From assembly GCF_031177825.1 (NCBI RefSeq), contig NZ_JAPSKE010000001.1:1-64000 (forward strand): DNA of 64,000 bases. The letters run 5' to 3'. The notes under the pieces are model-generated. The model searched no databases and had not been told where the DNA came from. It saw only the letters and a list, made by a program, of their open reading frames with translations. Shown here one piece after another: positions 53,612 to 60,607 of this stretch (positions within the stretch are counted from its first letter, which is position 1; every line of letters starts with the position of its first letter). The stretch is from Paenibacillus sp. (GTDB lineage: Bacteria > Bacillota > Bacilli > Paenibacillales > YIM-B00363). Position numbers and translations under genes: made by a program.

Positions 53612-54580
53612 CTACCATAAACTCGTCTCGCTGACCTTGCGGCTGATTCGATTCGCGAGGATCAACAGCGCAAAGTTAATGACGGCATTGAATAACCCGA
53701 CCGCAGTACTGTGGCTGTAATTCGCTTCCAGGATCCCTCGCCTGTAGACGAAGCTGGAGATGACGTCTGCGGTTTCATAGGTCTGCGCATTGTACAGCAG
53801 AATGATCTTTTCGAACCCGACGTTCATCATCCCGCCGATTTGCAAGATCAACAAAATGACGATCGTAGGCATGATGCCCGGCAGCGTAACATGCACCATC
53901 TGCTTCCAACGATTCGCGCCGTCGACGGTCGCCGCATCGTATAGCTGCGGGTCGATCGCGGTCAAGGCGGCAAGATAGATGATCGATCCCCAGCCGATAC
54001 CTTGCCAGATGCCCGAGCCGATATAGATAGTTCGGAACAGATCGGGATTCAAGAGCAAATTTTGCGGCTCCGCTCCGAACCATCCGAGGATCGAGTTTAA
54101 CAATCCGTCCTTTGACGAAAAGTCGACCAGCATCCCGCAAATGACGACGAGCGAGACGAAGTGAGGCAAATACGTAACGGTCTGAACCATTCTTTTAAAC
54201 ATTGTTTTGCGTACTTCGTTCAAGAGAAGCGCAAGGATAATCGGGGCCGGGAACGCGAAGATCAGCTCATACACGTTGATCATGACTGTGTTCCGCAAAA
54301 TTCTCCAAAAATAATGGCTCTCGAAGAAATTCATGAAATGCTTGAAACCTACCCAAGGACTGCCGAGGATCCCCTTCGTCGGCGAAAATTCTTTGAAGGC
54401 GATCAAAGCGCCGTACATGGGGATATACTTAAAAACCAAGTAATACGCCACGCCTGATAAGGAAAGGAGATATAACATTTTGTTTTTCTTGAAATCCCTC
54501 CGAAGCAACACCGCAGTCTCCTGAAACCGGGAGGTGCCGATTCCGGATTTGCCCCCGATTACCGTCGCGCTCCTTCTCAT
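53612..54580 (-). CDS. LplB-type ABC permease
   Basis: About 322 residues if started at the ATG at 54580 (AAAGGAG twelve bases upstream); an open extension to 54646 would run into a cre site and is unlikely. Marks: KKNKMLYLLSLSGVAYYLVF, KYIPMYGALIAFKEFSPTKG and the EAA loop PQLYDAATVDGANRWKQMVH. First gene of the minus-strand importer/GH95 operon. No ATPase gene is present, so a shared MsmK-type ATPase is expected. Confidence 0.92.
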   Translation of the reverse strand: MRRSATVIGGKSGIGTSRFQETAVLLRRDFKKNKMLYLLSLSGVAYYLVFKYIPMYGALIAFKEFSPTKGILGSPWVGFKHFMNFFESHYFWRILRNTVMINVYELIFAFPAPIILALLLNEVRKTMFKRMVQTVTYLPHFVSLVVICGMLVDFSSKDGLLNSILGWFGAEPQNLLLNPDLFRTIYIGSGIWQGIGWGSIIYLAALTAIDPQLYDAATVDGANRWKQMVHVTLPGIMPTIVILLILQIGGMMNVGFEKIILLYNAQTYETADVISSFVYRRGILEANYSHSTAVGLFNAVINFALLILANRISRKVSETSLW

Positions 54581-54629
54581 GCTGCCGACCCACTCCTTTG
54601 TCTGTTTGGTATCGTCAACGTACCACCAA

Positions 54630-54643
54630 TGATAACGCTTACA
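54630..54643. promoter_or_regulatory. CcpA catabolite-responsive element (cre) before the GH95 operon
   Basis: TGATAACGCTTACA fits the Bacillus cre consensus TGWNANCGNTNWCA at every fixed position. It lies about 50 bases upstream of the LplB-type start codon, where CcpA binding would repress transcription in the presence of preferred sugars. Confidence 0.75.
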
Positions 54644-54790
54644 CAATGTCCATTATTTATGTGCAGTTTTTATGAGCGCCTCCCCCTGCATCCCGGCGGC
54701 CCCTCTCCCTGCAGCAGCCATGGTGTTCCTGCAGCATCTCGTGGTCCAGAAATATTGCACACAATGTCTACCCACCGGTGGATTTGTTTT

Positions 54791-54838
54791 GTCGCACGTA
54801 GCGACTTTGAATCGGCGTAATGTTCTTGTCGCCCGACA
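54791..54838. repeat. Dispersed IS-end-like repeat, copy 6 (short)
   Basis: TTGAATCGGCGTAATGTTCT followed by TGTCGCCCGACA equals the right end of the copy at 7338 (TTGAATCGGCGTATGTTCTT). Only this end is left. Confidence 0.55.
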
Positions 54839-54870
54839 CTAACAAACGCAGAGGGATAAGAGTCCGCCCG

Positions 54871-54899
54871 TTTTTACCTGCGACTTTTGCAGGTAAAAA
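54871..54899. repeat. Inverted repeat, hairpin of unknown role
   Basis: TTTTTACCTGC and GCAGGTAAAAA surround a seven-base spacer. T and A runs make it look like a bidirectional terminator, but no intact gene ends here. It may belong to a lost gene. Confidence 0.5.
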
Positions 54900-55186
54900 T
54901 GATAAATTGTACTGCTTAATCTGTAAGTGTAGCGGGACCTACTGATTATCTATTAGTTTTTCAAATTACGCCGTGCCATAGAATTAGAAAAGTCTATTAT
55001 GGTGTTAATTTTTTTCCTAAATTGACACAAGGCGAAAAGTAAGGCGGTTAGTATACTTTGTGCAACAAACACGAAGCTATTTTTTTCGTAATGGTGGTTA
55101 GCGGATCAAGTCTCGCTCCTATCGTCCGGCGCGAAATCGCGAAACAGAAGCAGCAGGTTTAAAACAAACGGCCTGCAGTCAGCAGA

Positions 55187-55245
55187 AATGGAACAGCGAC
55201 AGCTAAGGACGAGAAAATATTGTCCTAGTCTGTCGCTGTTCCATT
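55187..55245. repeat. 59-base near-perfect hairpin
   Basis: The arms AATGGAACAGCGACAG and CTGTCGCTGTTCCATT are perfectly complementary over 16 bases, and inner GGAC/GTCC pairs extend the stem around an A-rich loop. No T-run follows. It stands alone between the GH95 operon and relic DNA. It could be a small-element end pair, an RNA structure or a site of slippage. Confidence 0.6.
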
Positions 55246-55299
55246 GAACTAAAGTCCCCATTAGAATTCCTGTGGAACGTAAAATTTGGACTTTGAATA

Positions 55300-55570
55300 A
55301 AAAAGAGAGCGCCTCGGTACGATAGGGTTGCGCACGGGATCATTGTCCCAATACCTATCTTGGAGGTCACTCTATCATGAAGTTTAAGGCATTGATTACC
55401 GTTCATCTCCTAGATCGTACGCCGCCTCTTCGATGTGCAAATCGAACAAATTCTTTAGGATAAAATTCATTACTCCGTCAGGCCCACCACCAAGATCTCG
55501 GAGCATCAGGACCGATCAAGATCTTCGAGCGCCGCAGTAAGATCAAGGATCGCTTTAACCTTTAACGCAA
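55300..55570 (+). pseudogene. Relic of an unidentified inserted element with intact ribosome site
   Basis: GGAGG lies ten bases before an ATG at 55377 that opens MKFKALITVHLLDRTPPLRC and stops after 28 codons. Further on, 55500-55565 has coding-like sequence without a start. The pattern suggests a transposase gene with a large internal deletion; I cannot name the family. Bases 54900-55186 before it show nothing I recognise. Confidence 0.3.
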
Positions 55571-55571
55571 A

Positions 55572-55596
55572 GAAAGACCCTGTCGCTGGGTCTTTC
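55572..55596 (-). terminator. Terminator behind the large propeller gene
   Basis: GAAAGACCC and GGGTCTTTC enclose a seven-base loop; T-rich sequence follows on both sides. It lies 17 bases after the stop at 55613. Confidence 0.75.
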
Positions 55597-55612
55597 TTTC
55601 TTATCATGCAGT

Positions 55613-58600
55613 TCATTCCGACCAGATGGTTTTAAGCGCCTCCGCATCCGCTGCTAATGTGGCTTTAGCGAGTTCCTCAATGACGACGTTCTTCGCCCGA
55701 TTGTTCAGATGCCTTACGAAATCATCCAAATGTTTAATAGACTGTTCCACGTTCCCTGCCTTTTTGTGATGAGAAGCTTGCTCCGCGTTTGCCCGGAGCT
55801 GTTGCGCCAAGGCATGTTCCAACTGCCCGTTGTCCTCGTAAGCATCGATCCATGCACGGATCGACTCAGCGTTTACAACGACATGGATTTGTAAGGGTGC
55901 GGTCGTATACTTGACGTCTTGCCACATCGCCTCGCCCCATACTACAGCCGTACCCACCGCTCTGGCGGTAACCGTCCCGTTCATCGAAATGTCGGCAACC
56001 ATGGGATCGCTGGTTTTGTACTGGATCTCGGAAAACTTTATATCCGCTGGCGTCCCTAGGCTGGTGGTACCGTACACGGCTAACGTGACGCTTTCTCCGC
56101 GAACCATTTCCGTTTGATCCGCATGAAGCGCTACATCCCGTAGAGCGACGATCGCCAGATCGAACTGAACCATTGCCGCCTTCAAGGCGGCCGTAGCTGA
56201 ACGAATGGCTTGCGTATCGTCATATAAGGTGCTTTTTACGTTGTTCGCTGCATCCCAGGCGTGCTGCAACGCCTGCCTCTGCCCGTACGGCACCTGCCCG
56301 ATCTGTTCGCCCGTCGGTGTCGCTTGGAGCTTGTTTCTAGCAGATTTTAAAGCGTTTAGAAGCTCCATCAAGCTTTCTTCATAGGGCGGTGTATATTTCC
56401 AAAGATCCGAGCTATTATCGGAAAAATAGAACGACCCGTAATCATCTCGCTGCAAATAATTTCCGTAGTTCCCGTTCAGCAGCATAAACTCCATCGTTTC
56501 AGGCTTCACCATAAAAAATTGCCCTCGGGATGTTCCATACATGTTTCCATCCAGTCCAGGCTGCAAAAATCCATAGGTCCAGACGGTGCCGCCCTCTTTA
56601 TACCGTCGCAGTTTGGCGATGCTCGACACGATCTTTCTCGAAGCGGAATCGAACTTAAAATTATGGTCTTCCGCCACCCCCCAAATCAACCCGTCAGGGC
56701 CGATGTTTAATCCTGTCACTCCTTTGCGCCCCTGGACGGGAACCGTTTGAAATACGATTTGCCGGGTTTCCGGGTCATAAATGAAAAGCCTTCCTTCCTG
56801 TGCCGCCGGACCGATCGTACCAAGCCCTCCGAATACGGTCGTGCCTCCATACAGCAGACCGTCTTTATATAACAGCGATACGATACTCTGATTAGGAATC
56901 AAATTTTCTATGACTTCCAGCTCGTTGGATTGAAAATCGTAAACGGCCAATGCGCCCTGCAGCGAGCTTGGAACCGGCACATTCCCGACGAAGAGTTGAT
57001 CCCTATCCTCCGCATACTGCATCGCGAACGGGCGATCCTGAGCGTACGGCCTTAGATCAAAAAGCTGGGTCGGATTGGATTCCGACCAAGGCTGCGTCGG
57101 ATCAAAGTCCAGGATTCGGGACCCGGCGTAGGCGCCAAGCAGCATATGTCCATCTCGTATCGCCGACGATTCGACTTGACCCAGCGTATTTGTATCGGAG
57201 AGGCTTCCGATGATAGGGTTATATGCTGTGAACCCTGACATATACCCTGCCACATAAATATTCCCGTCGGGACCGTTGTGAATGCTTTGAATCAAAGTAG
57301 GCGCGCTATAAGAGGCGGGCTTTGCATGAGCAATTCCGGTTGCAGCGTTGTAGTATTCAATATTTCCGTGTCTACCGGCAGCTACAAAGGTTAGCCCCGG
57401 CCAATCGGGACTGCCCAACTCAATGAACTTCCCGTCCCAGAAATTCGTTCCGCCCTCCACACCCGTTACCTTTTCAAATGAAACGGTTTCGGAATCATAT
57501 ACATAATAATCAGTGTTATAGGAAAATAATGCGCGGCTCTGTTGATCGGGAATCTCGATCGCCCTTTCGGAATGGATATCCATGCCTTGAGGATCATAAT
57601 ATTCTACAACATCGTCCTCGGCGCGAAGGATGAGTAGATCCCCATTCGAGAACTTCACAAACAAGCGATCCGCGGCGAAGGATATTCCGTACGGCCATGT
57701 ATACGTATCCCCTCCCCCGGGAATGCTTCCCGCAAGCAGCTCCTTCATTGAACCGTCCGGGCTCCTTTTGAATACGCGGCTCTTCGTCCCTCCGGCCCCA
57801 ACATATAAGACGTCCCGCTTCGCGTCGTAAGCCAGCGAGCGGACATACCTCTGTTCAGGGTCCGGCTGCCCTAGATCGCGGATTTCTCCGCCGACCGGAT
57901 CATACTCAAACAGGCGCCCGCCCGGGTACGTCCCCGCATACATCTTCCCATCCGCTCCCGCAGCCATCGAAAAAACATGCGTTTCATTACCGAAGCGCCC
58001 CAAATACTCAAAGTCGTTCGTGCCGGGCGTATACCGGTACAATCCCCCGTCGTAATGCGTCCCGATATAGACTCTTCCGTCCGTAGCGATTTTTATCCCC
58101 CACGCGGCTTCAACGCCGGGCAAAGGGAAGGATCGCAGCACCTCTCGCGTCAAAGCGTCGATCACGGCGAACGTGGCTGGCACCTCGCCCCTTCCTTTGA
58201 ACAAGGTGTAGACAACGGCGGATCCATCCTCAACCCCGATCGCAGCATCTTCGTTGATCATCCCCTCCACGACCGCACCGATGTTCTCGAACGTACCAAT
58301 CGGAATCAGTTCCACGCGTACGGCGTCGGAATATCCCTTAGCCCTTCCGGTGGAAGAGGAATAAATAAGGATACTAGCCGTAGCCGCTCCGGCAGGGACT
58401 ACCGCAGAGACGGCGCTTTTTACCCATTTCCCGTCTGTTGGCGCCGTCCAGTTACCCGATTCTGCAATCATAACGCCGGTTTCATCAAAGAACCTTGCAT
58501 ATAGCGCCAAGGATCCCCGCTCTACATTCTGCATGGCGGAGACGGAATAACTTACGCCCGGTTCCACTGGAAAATGAGCGCTCTCCAAGCCCAGCAGCGA

Positions 58601-59821
58601 GGTGGCGCTGTTATCGTCTAAAAGCAAGCTCCTAGCACCTTCGTACGGATTCATTTGGGAAAGCTCGAACGCCACGTTTTGTTCTCCGGCGCCATACGTT
58701 TGCGTCCAGTCCGATGGAATCAATCGAACCGAATCCGACTCGAAGCCTTCATTCGTGATCGAAGGCGTCGTTTGGATGATTTGGACAGCATCGGCAAAGC
58801 CGCGAGCTCTGCCCGAAGAGGAAGAATAAATGAGGATCTTTACAGTTTCTGTATTAACCGGCGGCGTGAAGTCGATCGAATGATTCTCCCATGCATCGTT
58901 CGCCGTAAACTTGCCTGCTTCTCCGATTTTGACGCCCGAGGAATTGTAATAACGCGCATAGATCCCAAGCGCCCCGCGGTCCACTTTCGTCATTACCGAT
59001 AATGAGTAGTTCACAGAAGGAACGACTTTAATCGCGGCGCTTTCAAAACCAAGCCCAACCGAAGCGTTATTGTCGTCCAGAAGCAGACTTTTGGTCCCTT
59101 CATGGTAGCTGCTTGAGGAAACCTCGTAATGCACATCTTTCTCTCCCGCGCCGAACACTTGAGACCAACCCGGGATAATTGCCCCTTCTTGAACTTGCTC
59201 GAATCCGGCATTTTCAATCCAAGGCATAAGCTCTACATGAATAGAATCAATATAGCCCCGCGCTCTTCCGGAAACCGACGAATACACAAGGATTTTAGCT
59301 GTCGCAGCGTCGGCAGGCACAATGCTGCTCATTTCGCCCTGTGCCCAATTCCCGCTTGCCGTTGCTGTCCATATCCCTTTCTCGGCAACTTTAATGCCGT
59401 CTTCGTTATAAAATTGAGTATACATTCCGACCGAACCACGCTCTACCTTCATCATCGCTGATGCAATGTAGAACATGCCGGGAGACACCGGAAATGAAGC
59501 GCTTTCAAATCCCAATCCGGCGTAAGGATTGTTATCATCCAGAAGTAATGAAGCTCCCCCTTCGTAGGGATCTTCATTCGAGACCTCGTAATATACATCT
59601 TCTTCTCCAGCGCCAAAAACTTGGGCCCATCCGGGAATCGTGAATTCCTCCATGAATGATTCAAACCCTGAATTCGGCAATTGAGGAGGTGTCGTTGCAT
59701 GGGCGGCGGCTGCGGCGGTAGAACCGGGATGCCAGAAAATACCCGCACTAACGGCAAGAGATGTACACAAAATTTGAAATATCAGACTTCTAATAATAAT
59801 CAACCTCCTTAATTGACTCAT
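55613..59821 (-). CDS. Giant secreted protein: three CBM-like domains, beta-propeller, Ig-like and helical C-terminal domains
   Basis: 1402 residues. A signal peptide (SLIFQILCTSLAVSAGIFWH) leads into three ~155-residue repeats, each with x-N-x-GFE...W-x-Q-x-F/Y-GAGE...SLLLDDNN (around 50-200, 205-350, 355-510), likely carbohydrate-binding beta-sandwiches. A propeller follows (~520-1120; GRVYIGTHYDGGLYRYTPGT, GKMYAGTYPGGRLFEYDPVG). The tail has a helical segment (LMELLNALKSARNKLQATPT), a Big2-like Ig domain with EIQYKTSDPMVADISMNGTV and a final helical bundle. No catalytic signature recognised. The start is doubtful: AAGGAGG lies inside the first codons. Paralog of the 848-residue protein at 40631. 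Confidence 0.75.
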   Translation of the reverse strand: MSQLRRLIIIRSLIFQILCTSLAVSAGIFWHPGSTAAAAAHATTPPQLPNSGFESFMEEFTIPGWAQVFGAGEEDVYYEVSNEDPYEGGASLLLDDNNPYAGLGFESASFPVSPGMFYIASAMMKVERGSVGMYTQFYNEDGIKVAEKGIWTATASGNWAQGEMSSIVPADAATAKILVYSSVSGRARGYIDSIHVELMPWIENAGFEQVQEGAIIPGWSQVFGAGEKDVHYEVSSSSYHEGTKSLLLDDNNASVGLGFESAAIKVVPSVNYSLSVMTKVDRGALGIYARYYNSSGVKIGEAGKFTANDAWENHSIDFTPPVNTETVKILIYSSSSGRARGFADAVQIIQTTPSITNEGFESDSVRLIPSDWTQTYGAGEQNVAFELSQMNPYEGARSLLLDDNSATSLLGLESAHFPVEPGVSYSVSAMQNVERGSLALYARFFDETGVMIAESGNWTAPTDGKWVKSAVSAVVPAGAATASILIYSSSTGRAKGYSDAVRVELIPIGTFENIGAVVEGMINEDAAIGVEDGSAVVYTLFKGRGEVPATFAVIDALTREVLRSFPLPGVEAAWGIKIATDGRVYIGTHYDGGLYRYTPGTNDFEYLGRFGNETHVFSMAAGADGKMYAGTYPGGRLFEYDPVGGEIRDLGQPDPEQRYVRSLAYDAKRDVLYVGAGGTKSRVFKRSPDGSMKELLAGSIPGGGDTYTWPYGISFAADRLFVKFSNGDLLILRAEDDVVEYYDPQGMDIHSERAIEIPDQQSRALFSYNTDYYVYDSETVSFEKVTGVEGGTNFWDGKFIELGSPDWPGLTFVAAGRHGNIEYYNAATGIAHAKPASYSAPTLIQSIHNGPDGNIYVAGYMSGFTAYNPIIGSLSDTNTLGQVESSAIRDGHMLLGAYAGSRILDFDPTQPWSESNPTQLFDLRPYAQDRPFAMQYAEDRDQLFVGNVPVPSSLQGALAVYDFQSNELEVIENLIPNQSIVSLLYKDGLLYGGTTVFGGLGTIGPAAQEGRLFIYDPETRQIVFQTVPVQGRKGVTGLNIGPDGLIWGVAEDHNFKFDSASRKIVSSIAKLRRYKEGGTVWTYGFLQPGLDGNMYGTSRGQFFMVKPETMEFMLLNGNYGNYLQRDDYGSFYFSDNSSDLWKYTPPYEESLMELLNALKSARNKLQATPTGEQIGQVPYGQRQALQHAWDAANNVKSTLYDDTQAIRSATAALKAAMVQFDLAIVALRDVALHADQTEMVRGESVTLAVYGTTSLGTPADIKFSEIQYKTSDPMVADISMNGTVTARAVGTAVVWGEAMWQDVKYTTAPLQIHVVVNAESIRAWIDAYEDNGQLEHALAQQLRANAEQASHHKKAGNVEQSIKHLDDFVRHLNNRAKNVVIEELAKATLAADAEALKTIWSE

Positions 59822-59876
59822 ATCTGACTCACTAAAAGTTTAAATAGCAATTTATATCATGTCAATCCCACAAAAA

Positions 59877-59913
59877 AGTAACAGCTTACGAAAAATGATC
59901 GCAAGCTGTTACT
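59877..59913 (-). terminator. Hairpin terminator on the minus strand, upstream of the giant gene
   Basis: AGTAACAGCTT and AAGCTGTTACT pair perfectly over 11 bases and a TTTTTT run follows on the minus strand. It should insulate the giant propeller gene from transcription coming from the phosphorylase side. Confidence 0.75.
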
Positions 59914-59938
59914 GCCGGTAACCATTAGATCGTTCAAT

Positions 59939-59992
59939 CCGTTGAATTTGCCCGTCCGTCTGCTTAAACTTCACAAATAGGAGCGCGTCTCA
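59939..59992. repeat. Block shared upstream of both propeller genes, copy 2
   Basis: CCGTTGAATTTGCCCGTCCG and TCTGCTTAAACTTCACAAAT match the block at 43364-43419 at most positions. It lies beyond the minus-strand terminator, so it is more likely a relic of an element than part of the promoter of the gene at 59821. Confidence 0.5.
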
Positions 59993-60008
59993 TCACCTAC
60001 TATTGACA

Positions 60009-60036
60009 CAGTCGCCGATAAACACATCGGCGACTG
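60009..60036. repeat. Inverted repeat
   Basis: CAGTCGCCGAT and ATCGGCGACTG surround a six-base loop. No T-run follows on either strand. It lies between the shared block and a flavoprotein relic; role unknown. Confidence 0.5.
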
Positions 60037-60195
60037 CGACCGTATGCTAACCATTGTTTATTCACAACAAAGAACTCGGGGCGGAAGACCGGGAAGTTTC
60101 ATTCGTGCTTGACAAAATGCCGTACGACGATAGGGATGGGTCGGCGAGTTGCTGCGGGAGGCGCATTTGCGGGCGACGCCGGGACGTCTGGTATA

Positions 60196-60454
60196 CTAGG
60201 AATAAAACTCGCTCCGTAACGACGGTAAGGCGTCCGCGAGCGCCATCGCGGCCGCATAGACGGAGCTCCAGGCCCATTGCAGGTTATCGCCGCCGCAGTC
60301 CCCGTCCACATCCATCACCTCGCCAACCCAAAAAAGGCACGAGCTTGGATGCCAACGTTCCTACCTTGAGCTCCGTCGTATCGATGCCGCCGGCCGTCGT
60401 TTGCGCATTGTTGAAGCCGTTGGTATCGTGCACGGGAAAGTCCCAATGCTTCAT
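60196..60454 (-). pseudogene. HI0933-like flavoprotein, C-terminal fragment with frameshift
   Basis: The minus strand reads MKHWDFPVHDTNGFNNAQTT, AGGIDTTELKVGTLASKLVP, then after a slip near 60330 VGEVMDVDGDCGGDNLQWAW and SSVYAAAMALADALPS. G-E-x-x-D-V-D-G-x-C-G-G-x-N-L-Q-W-A is the C-terminal FAD motif of the HI0933/YhiN family of NAD(P)/FAD proteins. The frame is closed by a stop before M and the FAD-binding N-terminal two thirds are missing. Confidence 0.75.
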
Positions 60455-60543
60455 GAGCTACGCGGAGCTCTCGGATAGAATGATGGAGACGGCAATCAAT
60501 CGACTTGATGTGCGCTAAGAGGAATAATCGTTTCTTTCATATA

Positions 60544-60569
60544 GCTCCTGACAACAATTTGTCAGGAGC
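60544..60569. terminator. Hairpin terminator behind the phosphorylase gene
   Basis: GCTCCTGACA and TGTCAGGAGC form a ten-base perfect stem. On the plus strand GTTTGTTTT follows; on the minus strand it lies 39 bases after the phosphorylase stop. Confidence 0.65.
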
Positions 60570-60607
60570 GTTTGTTTTAGAAAGAAATCGGCGCTGACGC
60601 CCCGCCC

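Noticed and set aside
2861..54838. Possible CRISPR array from the recurring TTCTTGTCG words
   Set aside because: The copies are scattered over 50 kb, face both ways, lack regular spacers and have no cas genes near.
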